Shown: one piece after another, positions 37,194-46,202 of the stretch
Position numbering within the stretch: position 1 is the stretch's first letter
Layout of the letters: every line of letters begins with the position of its first letter
Assembly (NCBI RefSeq): GCF_017814275.1
Contig: NZ_JAGIYQ010000005.1
Location: 62,001 to 126,000, forward strand
Length of the DNA stretch: 64,000 bases
Source of the DNA: Gottfriedia endophytica
GTDB lineage: Bacteria > Bacillota > Bacilli > Bacillales > Bacillaceae_G
Direction: 5' to 3'
Position numbers and translations under genes: made by a program
The notes under the pieces: generated by a model
What the model saw: the letters and a program-made list of their open reading frames with translations, nothing else
Database searches by the model: none
Told to the model about the DNA's origin: nothing

Positions 37194-38027
37194 TTATTTT
37201 AAACCCATTTCATACTTGTTAGTTAGTATTCCGTTCTCAAAGTCAAGTGATGCATAGTTATCTCCCCAAGGTGCATCAAATGTATAGGTCTCGTAAGTTG
37301 TAGTGATGTTGTCTGAATCTGTATAGCTAGAACTTGAATCTAAGGTACCATGTATACCGAAGATCGCAATTACTTGGGCATAACTCATACCTATTTGCAC
37401 ATTCTTGTATTCTTCTAAAGTAGCTCCAGATAATGTCCATGTTTTGAACCAAACATAATCTTCCACTTTTTTAGTCAGCTTAATCCAAGTAGTCTGTATT
37501 TTAACTTTGTTAGAAGTAATGTAAACTGTTGACGATTTAGTTTGCTTTACCCATTTTTTACCTGATTTTTTATAATCAGTATATATGATTATACCTTTGA
37601 ACCATTGGGAATTAACTTTAGATAACTTAGTATTTTTAATAGCTTGAATATTGATCTTTTTACCTTTACTGGTAAAGCCAGTTAGAGCTTTTTTTGTAGA
37701 TGGTGCTGTAAATGCTTGGGCATTAGATGAAACAGTAAAATTGTATACTGGGTCGTAGTCAATGTATCTTGTCTCATAGCTGTTACCATTTAACATATTA
37801 GTAGCATCATCATATTCGGCTGTTTGTGTATCCAATGTTTTGGCATTTATTGTTTTTCCAGTAGAATCTTGAACTTGTAGAAATTTGCCATTTGGAGATA
37901 ATGAGAATTCAGTACCAGCTTTTATTTTTACATTAGTTGTACTTGCTTCAGCTTTTGATGTAGTAATTCCTGTTAACAATCCTACTGATAATGCTCCAAT
38001 AGTAACTACTTTTATTAATTTTTTCAT
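37194..38027 (-). CDS. Secreted protein with SmpA/BLIP-like C-terminal domain
   Basis: A 277-residue exported protein. The signal peptide is MKKLIKVVTIGALSVGLLTG and ends near KAEAS. The middle part is beta-rich and basic. The last 65 residues (NVQIGMSYAQVIAIFG, TYTFDAPWGDNYASLDFENG) resemble the small SmpA/OmlA or BLIP-like repeat found in Gram-positive secreted proteins. ATG 38027 follows AAGGAG by eight bases. The role is unknown; cell-surface or inhibitor functions are possible. Confidence 0.7.
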   Translation of the reverse strand: MKKLIKVVTIGALSVGLLTGITTSKAEASTTNVKIKAGTEFSLSPNGKFLQVQDSTGKTINAKTLDTQTAEYDDATNMLNGNSYETRYIDYDPVYNFTVSSNAQAFTAPSTKKALTGFTSKGKKINIQAIKNTKLSKVNSQWFKGIIIYTDYKKSGKKWVKQTKSSTVYITSNKVKIQTTWIKLTKKVEDYVWFKTWTLSGATLEEYKNVQIGMSYAQVIAIFGIHGTLDSSSSYTDSDNITTTYETYTFDAPWGDNYASLDFENGILTNKYEMGLK

Positions 38028-38330
38028 CTTTATTGCTCCTTGCCCATTCACAATCTGTGATTTCTTAGTTGGTTGATTAAAGTATTGCCTATAAATTTTA
38101 CAAATTTTTCATATTCCTTTCTTAGTTGTCGATTTTTATTATGTAAAATTTTGGAATCTTTCACATTATATTATTTTAAGAAAACACTTTCAATTAGAAT
38201 AATAAAATATTAATAGGTATATTTATGATTGATAATAAACTAAAAAATAAAACTTTCCATTACTTCAAACCACCTAATTATTTACAAAATGCAACTATTT
38301 TCAATTGATAATTATAACTATACAGATTAA

Positions 38331-38348
38331 TATAAGTATATACTTATA
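38331..38348. promoter_or_regulatory. arsR: ArsR operator candidate
   Basis: TATAAGTATATACTTATA is a perfect 18-bp palindrome about 47 bases before the arsR start, in the promoter region. ArsR/SmtB repressors bind such AT-rich palindromes. Between 38028 and 38330 I see no gene. Confidence 0.6.
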
Positions 38349-38394
38349 TAAACGATTAATTATATGTTATAGACTTTTTGAACGGAGGATTTTA

Positions 38395-38745
38395 ATGTTT
38401 ACTTCATCATTACTAATTGAAGATGTTTCAAATGTATTGAAATTATTAAGCGATAAGACTCGATTAACAATGATTGCAATTTTAGTTCAACAAGAATGTT
38501 GTGTATGCGAATTTGTTGAAGCGTTTGATATGAGCCAACCTTCCATTAGTCAACATTTACGAAAACTAAAAGACGGTGGAATTGTGAAGGAAACTAAAAA
38601 AGGACAATGGGTTTATTATTCAATAAATAAACAGTCGGAGTTCTATCCTTTAATTTCAAATATTTTAGAACACACACCAACTCAAACTGAACTCATTGAT
38701 AAGTTAATTAAAAATAGTCCTGTAAGACAGAAATGTTGTAATTAA
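38395..38745 (+). CDS. arsR: ArsR-family metalloid-responsive repressor
   Basis: A 116-residue winged-helix repressor. The sensor motif ECCVCEFVE, typical of arsenite-binding ArsR (C-x-C with adjacent C), lies in the recognition region ahead of SQPSISQHLRKLKDGGIV. A terminal CC in RQKCCN adds possible ligands. ATG 38395 follows GGAGG. It is the first gene of an arsR-aquaporin-arsC operon (33 and 12 bases between genes) and is expected to be released from its operator by arsenite or antimonite. Confidence 0.94.
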   Translation: MFTSSLLIEDVSNVLKLLSDKTRLTMIAILVQQECCVCEFVEAFDMSQPSISQHLRKLKDGGIVKETKKGQWVYYSINKQSEFYPLISNILEHTPTQTELIDKLIKNSPVRQKCCN

Positions 38746-38778
38746 CAAGATAGCTATGAAAAAGGGAGAAATAATTTA

Positions 38779-39417
38779 ATGAAGAAACAACTTACTGCAG
38801 AGTTTCTAGGTACATACTTTTTAGTATTTGCTGGAACAGGTGCAATAGTAATTGATAAGCTAACAGGTGAGCTTACACATGTAGGAGTTTCACTAACCTT
38901 TGGTTTAGTAGTAGGTGCATTAATATTCGCATTTGGACATGTTTCCGGTGCACATTTTAATCCAGCTGTAACAATCAGTTTCTTGCTTTTAAAGAAAATT
39001 GATAGTAAGTCTGCTTTGAACTACATTTTAATCCAGTGTAGTAGTGCCTTATTAGCAAGTATTACAATCGAATATTTATTTGGAAATGTAGCAAATTTAG
39101 GAGCAACTTTACCTAGAGGTAGCTCACAACAGGCATTTATTATGGAATTTTTATTAACATTTTTGTTAGTCATGGTGATTTTATCATCCGCTCTTCATAA
39201 AAAAGCTAATACTTCTTTTGCAGCTATAGCAATTGGTGCAACAGTTGGATTAGAGGCGATGTTTGGTGGTCCAATCACCGGGGCTTCTATGAATCCTGCA
39301 CGTTCTTTAGCACCTGCAATTGTTTCAGGAAACGTATCTACTTTATGGATTTATTTAATCGCAACAACATTAGGGGCGATTGTAGCAACTTATGTCTATA
39401 AAATCATTCAAGAATAG
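38779..39417 (+). CDS. aqpS: MIP-family channel, AqpS-like arsenite facilitator
   Basis: A 212-residue aquaporin with six helices and both NPA boxes: HFNPAVT near residue 61 and SMNPARS near 171. Its place between arsR and arsC matches the Sinorhizobium meliloti arrangement, in which AqpS lets arsenite leave the cell down its gradient. No ArsB or Acr3 pump gene is present in this operon. Role in arsenic efflux is inferred from context; the pore residues that set selectivity cannot be judged by eye. Confidence 0.88.
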   Translation: MKKQLTAEFLGTYFLVFAGTGAIVIDKLTGELTHVGVSLTFGLVVGALIFAFGHVSGAHFNPAVTISFLLLKKIDSKSALNYILIQCSSALLASITIEYLFGNVANLGATLPRGSSQQAFIMEFLLTFLLVMVILSSALHKKANTSFAAIAIGATVGLEAMFGGPITGASMNPARSLAPAIVSGNVSTLWIYLIATTLGAIVATYVYKIIQE

Positions 39418-39429
39418 AGGGTACTTAAT

Positions 39430-39831
39430 ATGGTAAAGAAAACAATCTACTTTTTATGTACAGGTAACTCTTGCCGTAGCCAAATGGCTGAAGCATGGGG
39501 AAAAAAATACTTAGAAAATGAATGGAATGTTCTTTCCGCTGGAATAGAAGCACATGGAGTAAATCCTAATGCAATCAAAGCAATGGATGAGGTAGGTATT
39601 GATATTCGCAATCAGACTTCAGATATAATTGATAATGAAATCCTAAATAATGCAGATTTAGTTGTTACATTATGTGGTCATGCGAATGATGTTTGTCCTG
39701 TAACACCATCACATGTAAAACGTGTTTACTGGGGTTTTGATGATCCAGCTGGTCAAGAATGGTCTGTTTTCCAAGAAGTACGTGACCAAATTGGTGGACG
39801 TATTAAAAAATTTGCTGAACTCGGTGAGTAA
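39430..39831 (+). CDS. arsC: Thioredoxin-coupled arsenate reductase
   Basis: A 133-residue ArsC of the low-molecular-weight phosphatase fold. The nucleophile is C10 in CTGNSCRS, and the redox pair C82 and C89 in LCGHANDVC is intact, with the same numbering as B. subtilis and S. aureus ArsC. It reduces arsenate to arsenite with thioredoxin. It starts 12 bases after the channel gene, so the product can leave through it. A strong terminator follows. Confidence 0.97.
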   Translation: MVKKTIYFLCTGNSCRSQMAEAWGKKYLENEWNVLSAGIEAHGVNPNAIKAMDEVGIDIRNQTSDIIDNEILNNADLVVTLCGHANDVCPVTPSHVKRVYWGFDDPAGQEWSVFQEVRDQIGGRIKKFAELGE

Positions 39832-39875
39832 AAAATAAAGAACCTTCTAATAAAATAGGAGGTTCTTTATTTTTT
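39832..39875. terminator. Terminator of the ars operon (bidirectional)
   Basis: AAAATAAAGAACCT pairs with AGGTTCTTTATTTT (one bulge). A and T runs flank it, so it can also serve the convergent acetyltransferase gene. Confidence 0.88.
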
Positions 39876-39880
39876 ACATC

Positions 39881-40747
39881 TTATCCAAAAGCCTGAGCTA
39901 CGATTCCAAAATACGTGTTATTCCTTGGAGGTAATTGCATTGAGTTATTAATCATAATAGGAGGTTGGCTTACTTGAACAAAACCACGCTCTTTTAAATA
40001 GGACATAAACTTTTCATTCCCTGAAGGAACGTCAATTCTATACTTACCTTCATAACTTTTAATTAGATGGTTAAGGATTAAAGTCGCTGTTTCTGGATTA
40101 TTAGCAACGATAGGTCCCAGAATTAAATTAACAGGTCCTAAAACAGTTAAACCATACCCTATTATCTCGCCGTCAATATTTTTAACAACTAATGAATCTT
40201 TTGATTGGGCAATTCTATTAATAAGAAGATTTTTTCTGTCCACACCAAATGCATCTTTATCTATCTTTAAGACTTGAGTTAGATCTTTCTTTTCCATTGG
40301 CATGATTGAATAATTAGAAACGTTAACAGTTCCCTTAAAAACATACTGATCACAAAGAAATTTATGAATACAATCTCTTGTAACAAACCCCATCTTTTCA
40401 TACATTGGTTTACCCTCTTCTGTTGCAATCAACATAGAAGTCACATTGTTTGAAACTGATTCGATACATTTTTGAGTTACAATTCTTCCCAACCCTAATC
40501 CTCTATATTCTTCATTAACACTAACTATCCCAATCCATGCAAGCTTTGAATCATATTCAACAATTGCCGCACTAGAAATGATTTTTCCATCCTCATTTTT
40601 GTGCCCATAAATTATACCAGAAGACATGATTGTTTTTAGTTCATCTGTATCATAATCCCATCCCATTGAAGCTGTTAATTCAATTAGTCCAGGAATATCA
40701 TCAATTTCTAACTTAGTTAAATTCATTTCTTTTATTTTTAGATTCAT
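39881..40747 (-). CDS. GNAT acetyltransferase with second C-terminal GNAT-like domain
   Basis: A 288-residue protein. The first domain (about 1-135) has the acetyl-CoA loop SVNEEYRGLGLGRIVTQKC and a typical IATEEGKPMYEKMGF. The second part (about 145-285) is a degenerate GNAT-like fold found in this family (Acetyltransf_18 type). ATG 40747 follows GGAG by eight bases. The acceptor is unknown. Confidence 0.85.
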   Translation of the reverse strand: MNLKIKEMNLTKLEIDDIPGLIELTASMGWDYDTDELKTIMSSGIIYGHKNEDGKIISSAAIVEYDSKLAWIGIVSVNEEYRGLGLGRIVTQKCIESVSNNVTSMLIATEEGKPMYEKMGFVTRDCIHKFLCDQYVFKGTVNVSNYSIMPMEKKDLTQVLKIDKDAFGVDRKNLLINRIAQSKDSLVVKNIDGEIIGYGLTVLGPVNLILGPIVANNPETATLILNHLIKSYEGKYRIDVPSGNEKFMSYLKERGFVQVSQPPIMINNSMQLPPRNNTYFGIVAQAFG

Positions 40748-40975
40748 AAACGACACTCCAAATCATTGTATTTGAGATGAAAACTTAACTTTTTCACCTT
40801 AACTTCTTTATCTTTTTCGTATTTCGAAAACACTTTAAAATTTATTTTAAATCATTTTCAATTTTCTAACTATATGTAAATTCAAGTTGATCTACTAGTT
40901 TCCTTTTAGAAAAAAAAACAAAAAGAGCTGATTACTTTCAACTCTTCAAAAATCGCTATTATATAAGCATTTAAA

Positions 40976-41167
40976 TTAATACTTTTTCTTCATTAACTTT
41001 TTATTATAAAAAATCCCTGTCAATTTTACAGCGAATATCGAGGATATGATCATAATCAAAGCAGCTAGAAAAATCGAATGTGCCACTCCTATTTTATATA
41101 GTAGGAAGGATATTACTGATGAAATAATCATGTATAAAACAAATTGCAATCCAACCCCCATACTCAA
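40976..41167 (-). CDS. 63-residue two-helix membrane protein
   Basis: A small hydrophobic protein with helices around residues 5-25 and 28-55 and a Lys-rich C-terminus (YNKKLMKKKY). AGGAGG lies four bases before TTG 41167 and ten before an in-frame ATG two codons later, so the exact start is uncertain. Not recognised as a family member. Confidence 0.6.
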   Translation of the reverse strand: MSMGVGLQFVLYMIISSVISFLLYKIGVAHSIFLAALIMIISSIFAVKLTGIFYNKKLMKKKY

Positions 41168-41526
41168 TTTACCTCCTAAGCTTTTTATTTTTTGTAAAAC
41201 AAAAGCTTATTTTAACTTAACTTACTTTATCTTATATATTATTTAAAAGATAAAAAAATGCACCACTTATTTATTCATTATTTCAAAACAAGTTAACTCC
41301 TACTATCATTTTTCATTAGCAGGTGTTAATCATATTTCTTTTATCTACTTTTTGACCAATTTATCTAGCTTATTGTCAAACTAAGATATACTAACATTTA
41401 AAGTGCAATTGAATTGAATAAAACTAATTAATTATCACAATGTAATTTCGCTAACTAATAAACTGATGCCTTCTACTATTAATCTTAGAGCTGATTAAAC
41501 AGTTCCTATAATTTTTTAGCACAAAA
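41168..41526. other. Gene-free AT-rich gap
   Basis: About 360 bases between the small membrane protein and the lipoprotein gene. No frame with a binding site, no repeat and no strong hairpin was seen apart from the lipoprotein terminator at its edge. Confidence 0.5.
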
Positions 41527-41548
41527 AAACCTCACAATTGTGAGGTTT
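41527..41548 (-). terminator. Terminator of the lipoprotein operon
   Basis: AAACCTCAC pairs with GTGAGGTTT around a 4-base loop. On the minus strand it is followed by TTTTGTGC. Confidence 0.85.
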
Positions 41549-41563
41549 AAGAAACTAAATTTA

Positions 41564-42016
41564 TTACTTTATTGATACACCTAAAATATTCGCAACTGTG
41601 TGCAGATTATCACGATTCACTTTAATCAGCTCAGCAATTTTGGTTGGATTTTTTGATTTAATCGCATCTTGTAATTCATCATATTTACCATGAATCTCTT
41701 CAGCATAAGCTGTGCCTTTCTTATCCTTTAACGGTGGGAGAATAGCAGCGTGAAACTCATTGTGCAAATTGTCCGCAATCGTTGTAGCATCTCCAAAATT
41801 TTTGTTCTTTACATCTTGTTCAATTTTTGTAAATCCATTTAATTCATCTTGAAATGCTTTCGTTAAAGCTGTATGAGATTCACCCATTTTGTTATGATCC
41901 ATTTTCATATTATTCATTGATGTTTTATTCGAAGTATCTTTTTTTTCTGCATTACCACATCCTGCTAATCCTAGTACTAAAACTGCTCCAATTGCTGCGA
42001 CGATTTTTTTATTCAT
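41564..42016 (-). CDS. Met/His-rich lipoprotein, partner of a small PepSY-type protein
   Basis: A 150-residue lipoprotein. The signal and lipobox are MNKKIVAAIGAVLVLGLAGC, with the lipidated cysteine at 20. A linker rich in Met, His, Asn and Lys follows (NNMKMDHNKMGESH), which could bind copper or another soft metal. The remaining 100 residues are helical and charged. AAAGGAG precedes the ATG, and the gene overlaps the upstream PepSY-type gene by eight bases. Its sequence suggests a metal-binding outer-face component. Confidence 0.8.
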   Translation of the reverse strand: MNKKIVAAIGAVLVLGLAGCGNAEKKDTSNKTSMNNMKMDHNKMGESHTALTKAFQDELNGFTKIEQDVKNKNFGDATTIADNLHNEFHAAILPPLKDKKGTAYAEEIHGKYDELQDAIKSKNPTKIAELIKVNRDNLHTVANILGVSIK

Positions 42017-42323
42017 GGTAATTTTTTCTCCTTTTTAGTTGATTATGTTTAGTCATTCTTGTATTAACCCACATCCAAATCCCACTAATGCTTAAAACAA
42101 TCATACAAATAGCTCCAAAATCAGTTACCCATACAATAGATACATTGCCTACTGTACCTGAATGAAGTCCAAAAATAAAATTTTGTAATTTCATTTCTGC
42201 ATCTGAATTGTAACCAATCAATGAACGATGATTTAATAATAAACCTGAAATTGCCATTATCAATACTATAATTGCTCCTATTAACCCTGTTACTCGATGA
42301 ACAATTCTTAAAATACGATACAT
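42009..42323 (-). CDS. Small PepSY_TM-like membrane protein
   Basis: A 104-residue protein with about three hydrophobic segments. The start IVHRVTGLIGAIIVLIMAIS, then LLLNHRSLIG, and later FGLHSGT place histidines as in the N-terminal helix and loop of PepSY-associated proteins. ATG 42323 follows AAGGAG. It overlaps the lipoprotein gene. The upstream motif shared with the 19-kb PepSY gene suggests common control. Heme or metal handling is possible but not shown. Confidence 0.75.
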   Translation of the reverse strand: MYRILRIVHRVTGLIGAIIVLIMAISGLLLNHRSLIGYNSDAEMKLQNFIFGLHSGTVGNVSIVWVTDFGAICMIVLSISGIWMWVNTRMTKHNQLKRRKNYHE

Positions 42324-42460
42324 GTTAAACTCCTTAAATCCAAACAACATTTATACAAAACATTGAAGTAATATTATTCCCACTCTAATTGATATTATTT
42401 TCCAATTTCCCAATACTTGAAATAATTATCATAAATACTTTCCTACTATATACAATAAAT

Positions 42461-42477
42461 GTGAGAGATTTGTGAAA
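42461..42477. promoter_or_regulatory. Shared 17-bp motif upstream of the small PepSY operon
   Basis: GTGAGAGATTTGTGAAA differs at two positions from 19328-19344, upstream of the other PepSY gene. Both lie roughly 90-155 bases before a minus-strand start codon and on the same strand relative to the gene. Confidence 0.5.
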
Positions 42478-42497
42478 TACCTTTGTTTAAATAAAAA

Positions 42498-42703
42498 ATT
42501 GTTACTATTTTAGAATATGTTAGTTGATTACAACTCCAGGATGCTCCCTTTCCGTGGGGCGTGAGCTGAGCCTCCTTGTCGCTATCGCTCCTGCGGGGTC
42601 TCAGCCTTCCCGCTAGTCCCACAGGAGTGTCGCACCTTCAGCTCGAATCAACTTCTGCCTTTAAAATTAAAAATCTCAAAAGCACAATCTATTAGAAAAG
42701 AGC
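42498..42703. repeat. GC-rich dispersed intergenic repeat, copy 4
   Basis: It contains TTAGTTGATTACAACTCCAGG, then GTGGGGCGTGAGCTGAGCC, CTTGTCGCTATCGCTCCTGC and a right end AGAAAAGAGC. The single CGCTATCGC in its centre is the same word that is duplicated around the insertion in copy 5, which proves that insertion. Confidence 0.85.
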
Positions 42704-42730
42704 AAAAAAAAAGACTGGAAAACAGTCTCA
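42704..42730 (-). terminator. Terminator-like hairpin at the edge of repeat copy 4
   Basis: AGACTG and CAGTCT with a 5-base loop are followed by TTTTTTTTT on the minus strand. Confidence 0.6.
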
Positions 42731-42884
42731 AATTTGTTAGAAATAACAGCCTTCAATATTATTTAGTTTAGTTGCTATTTTGTAATTGCTGGCTATCATT
42801 TGACATAAGTGCATTTTTCACCTTTTCTATTTTTTATACATACCTATTCGGTTATATAAGTTATTTTTCCTTCTAGAGCTAAAA

Positions 42885-42904
42885 AGGAGCTGATCAGCTC
42901 CTTC
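42885..42904 (-). terminator. Terminator of the VanW gene
   Basis: AAGGAGCTGATCAGCTCCTT is a perfect 20-bp palindrome followed by TTTAGC on the minus strand, 14 bases after the stop. Confidence 0.8.
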
Positions 42905-42918
42905 CCTTTTCCAACCTA

Positions 42919-43737
42919 CTATGACTTACTTTCTAACATCGGCTCATACATCATAATTGCATAGTTTTCTGTAAGAAACTCATCATCAATTTCGATAGAT
43001 TGCGCATTATACACACGGCGATGAATTGTATTATAACGAATATAATTACCCCAATAGGCCATTTCTATTTTATGTGTTGCTTCGTAAACCTCATAATTGT
43101 TCAATGGTCGTTGACTGCATCGCCATTCTCCAACCAGGTGCGTGTCAGTTACGGTTAAAAATAATTGATAAGTATCGTTCGTATTATTTTTAACTTGTAA
43201 ATCAAGATAGTTATAAGAACATGTTGCACCGCTGCCAAATGGCTGGGTTCGATTACTATCTGGAAAAACATCAAAGCTATGTCTATACCGTTCAGTTACT
43301 GTAAGTGGTGTGTGAATTGTCATCCAATAAATTAGATTAGATAACTGACAAAGTCCTCCCCCAATACCAGCTTTAAATTCTCCATAGTGGAGAACCATTC
43401 CTTCAACATAGCCTTTTCTTTTAGTAGGTTTCCCAATACAACGCCAATATGAAAATGTTTCACCAGGTTCAATTGTTAAACAGTTTAATTTTTGAACAGC
43501 AATTTTCAAATTGATCACTTTATTATGCTGATACCACATGTCCACATTTTTTAATTGACGTAATAACGGCGTTTGATGAGAAAATACTTGGAAGGGTAAT
43601 TTTTCAACGCTCTTCTTTTTCACATATTTTTCCCCATCAAAATACCATTTTAAAAATCTTTTACTTCTATAAAAAACTTTCCCTAATTGTATCCTGAATT
43701 TCGAGCGTTTTTTCGGACGAAAATCAACTAGATTCAT
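42919..43737 (-). CDS. VanW family protein
   Basis: A 272-residue protein with the VanW domain over most of its length. The conserved parts are PGETFSYWRCIGKPTKRKGY, GGGLCQLSNLIYW, HTPLTVTERYRHSFDVFPD and PFGSGATCSYNYLDL. Unlike many VanW proteins, no signal peptide or long membrane anchor is seen; the N-terminus is basic. VanW genes occur in some vancomycin clusters and widely outside them, with unknown function. AAGGATG precedes the ATG. Confidence 0.92.
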   Translation of the reverse strand: MNLVDFRPKKRSKFRIQLGKVFYRSKRFLKWYFDGEKYVKKKSVEKLPFQVFSHQTPLLRQLKNVDMWYQHNKVINLKIAVQKLNCLTIEPGETFSYWRCIGKPTKRKGYVEGMVLHYGEFKAGIGGGLCQLSNLIYWMTIHTPLTVTERYRHSFDVFPDSNRTQPFGSGATCSYNYLDLQVKNNTNDTYQLFLTVTDTHLVGEWRCSQRPLNNYEVYEATHKIEMAYWGNYIRYNTIHRRVYNAQSIEIDDEFLTENYAIMMYEPMLESKS

Positions 43738-44080
43738 TTAAAGCATCCTTCCATTTATACTTTTTAACAAGAGATTGCTTGAAAATGATTCTAACAATAT
43801 TATTTCGGGTCAAACTTCCATTGATCAGAATAAACATCCTCTAAATCTAATAACTATTCCATTCTTTAAAATAAAAAAACTTCTATATTTAAAAGAGGAA
43901 AGGAACAATCAAATACCACAATTCATCACGTGGGTTACCTGTTGTTCCTGGGGGTTACTTACTATTAGTCTTACAAAAATAGGATTCTTTATATCCAAAT
44001 ATATAAACATTATTAAACTATTAACTTTCTTTAAATAGTCAGCTTTATAGTTTAATTTATGTTATTAACAATATTTATCC
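43738..44080. other. Gap without a supported gene
   Basis: Between VanW and the XRE/TPR regulator there is an open frame on the plus strand (43775-44038), but it has no binding site and no family match. I see nothing else. Confidence 0.45.
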
Positions 44081-45322
44081 CTATTGTTTCATTAATAGAT
44101 TACAATCTAATAAATGCATTGTTGCTTCTTCAAAGCTTCCAATATTAATTAAATACTTTGCTAGTCTTTCTTTGTACTCAATAATTTTCTTAAAGTTATT
44201 ATCTAGAATCATTCTTGGAATTACTACTTTGTCCAAGTAATTCATATACTCATTTTCATCTCCACATGATTCTAAATAAAGACAATAGATTTTTATATAT
44301 TCAGAGTTATCATTGTTGGTCATTTCTGTAAGAGTAGCTCTAGAAAGCTCTTTCGCCTCTACTAATTCCCCTAAAAATATAAGGTTTTGAATAATATTCG
44401 TTATTAAACTCAAATAACTACTTGAATTTTTTTCAACTAATTTTAAAGCTTTGAAATAATATTCATTCGCCATTTCAAATTCGTTTTTTTGAAAGTATAA
44501 GTAACCTAAATTATGTAACGCTGATTTTTGGATGATTTTATCCTTAAATAAAATAGCATTCTTATATACGCTATGTAATAATGACTCAGATCTTTTTAAG
44601 TCACCAGTCTTTATTAATTCAATCGCAAGTAGTATTTCAGTATCTAAAATTCTCTTAAAATTATGTTGTTTTTCAAATACTGAAAGAGCCTTATAGGAAT
44701 AGTGAATAGATAATCCGTTTCTTTTTAATTGAGCACTTATTAATGCTCTATAGAAATAATACTCTGTTAGCTTTTCATTGGAAATTTGAGAGTCTTTACA
44801 TTCACTTATTTTCTCTAAATAATCCCAAGCTTCATAAATAGAGTTTTGGTGAAAGCGATACAATGCAATTATAAAGTAATATAAACATCTTTCATATTGG
44901 GAAAATTTTTTATTTAATTTTTCCAGCTTTTCTAGTAATTTATCTACCATTTTAAAGTTTTCTGTTTGTATATAAAACCAAGCTTTAGTTAATCCATATA
45001 AGAAAACGTATTCCGTGTGTTTTAAATAAGTCGAGTACTTTTCTATTGTTCGAAGTAATTGTCTACCCAAAGTGTAATTTTTCCTTTGTATAGAATCAGC
45101 AATATCTTCAATAATTATTTTTAGTTCCTCTAACTTTTCTTCTTCTAATTCAATTGAAACGTTTAATTTTTGTAACAATTCCTCTATTAAATCAAAATGC
45201 ACTTCTTTAGAACCATTTTCTATTTTACTGAGATGCGTAACTGAACAAATATCTTTGCAAAGTTGCGCTTGACTCCAGCCCTTTTGCTTTCGATGATAAT
45301 AGATCATCTTACCATAATTCAT
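44081..45322 (-). CDS. XRE/TPR regulator, RRNPP-like
   Basis: A 413-residue regulator with an N-terminal helix-turn-helix (about 1-60, GWSQAQLCKDICSVTHLSKIENG) and a long TPR superhelix (about 75-410). This is the architecture of PlcR, Rgg and related peptide-responsive RRNPP proteins. In the TPR part, LHNLGYLYFQKNEFEMANEYYFKAL is a clear repeat. ATG 45322 follows GGAGAGAG. No obvious pheromone gene is next to it; the divergent gene encodes a membrane-anchored protein and is a candidate target. Signal unknown. Confidence 0.82.
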   Translation of the reverse strand: MNYGKMIYYHRKQKGWSQAQLCKDICSVTHLSKIENGSKEVHFDLIEELLQKLNVSIELEEEKLEELKIIIEDIADSIQRKNYTLGRQLLRTIEKYSTYLKHTEYVFLYGLTKAWFYIQTENFKMVDKLLEKLEKLNKKFSQYERCLYYFIIALYRFHQNSIYEAWDYLEKISECKDSQISNEKLTEYYFYRALISAQLKRNGLSIHYSYKALSVFEKQHNFKRILDTEILLAIELIKTGDLKRSESLLHSVYKNAILFKDKIIQKSALHNLGYLYFQKNEFEMANEYYFKALKLVEKNSSSYLSLITNIIQNLIFLGELVEAKELSRATLTEMTNNDNSEYIKIYCLYLESCGDENEYMNYLDKVVIPRMILDNNFKKIIEYKERLAKYLINIGSFEEATMHLLDCNLLMKQ

Positions 45323-45537
45323 TTCTCTCTCTCTCCAAATTATTAAAAGTCAGTTCAATAGGATTATGATTCCCAATTATTTCCATTTAATTATCCACCA
45401 GTAGACCGTATAATTCAAACTACTTTTAATAATAAAAATTTTCCCAATACTAAAAAACATCTATTTGTTACTATAATTATTTTATTACATGGTAGTTTTC
45501 GTAAATTTTGTTGCTACTCCAAAAAGGGGATCTAATT

Positions 45538-46056
45538 ATGAGACTTCAATATAAAATAATAGTGACCATACTATTTCTTTTAAGTTGTTCATATATTTAT
45601 TATTTAAAAGTTCAAATTCATACGATCAGAAAAAATTCAATTCCAATCCAAACAATTGAGAGTTCTTTTTCCAATACATTAGGTAGTTTTAATAATAAAA
45701 AAAATAATCCTAAAACTGCGGAATATCGGAATCAATTGATCATTAGTAATAGTAATGACCTTGCTCAATTTTATGGCATTTGTATTACTTTATTTAGTAA
45801 GGAAGATAGAAATTTCTTTGAATTAACCTATAAGGTAGAAGATTATTATTTCTTTATGAGAGATTTGGCTTATAAAGTGGAGAATAAGGAACCATTAACA
45901 GACTATGAAAACGAGAAATATCAACAGATTTATGCCAATATGAATTTGCTGAAGCGAAATATTAGTGAGCAACGGAGAAATCATGGAACTTTTAATGACT
46001 TAAGTAAATTATACTCAAATATAAAACCTAGATGGATTGATGTACGATTCAATTAA
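45538..46056 (+). CDS. Membrane-anchored hypothetical protein divergent from the RRNPP-like gene
   Basis: A 172-residue protein with one N-terminal transmembrane or uncleaved signal segment (IIVTILFLLSCSYIYYL) and a polar, helical outer domain. ATG 45538 follows AAAAGGGG at nine bases; 10 codons of upstream frame lack a site. A possible pseudo-lipobox LLSC is present, but the surrounding residues do not fit well. No family recognised. A terminator-like TCAAAAAAGGG..CTTCTCTTTTTTT region follows. Confidence 0.65.
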   Translation: MRLQYKIIVTILFLLSCSYIYYLKVQIHTIRKNSIPIQTIESSFSNTLGSFNNKKNNPKTAEYRNQLIISNSNDLAQFYGICITLFSKEDRNFFELTYKVEDYYFFMRDLAYKVENKEPLTDYENEKYQQIYANMNLLKRNISEQRRNHGTFNDLSKLYSNIKPRWIDVRFN

Positions 46057-46202
46057 TTGAATCAAAAAAGGGAACAATTTGCTTCTCTTTTTTTGTTTAC
46101 TTTATGTTTTTGAAGATTAATATATTTAAAGGAATTTTGTACCTTTATGAAGAAATTTAGTGATATATGCCTTTTCAATGAACATTATAAGGAGTTTTTA
46201 AG

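Noticed and set aside
42416-42431. Fur-box-like TGAAATAATTATCA before the small PepSY operon
   Set aside because: The match to the 7-1-7 Fur box lacks one base and has only partial symmetry; too weak in AT-rich DNA to list.
43775-44038. Open frame of 87 codons on the plus strand
   Set aside because: It starts without a ribosome binding site, has no family features, and lies in a gap next to VanW. A peptide pheromone for the RRNPP-like regulator was considered, but there is no signal peptide.
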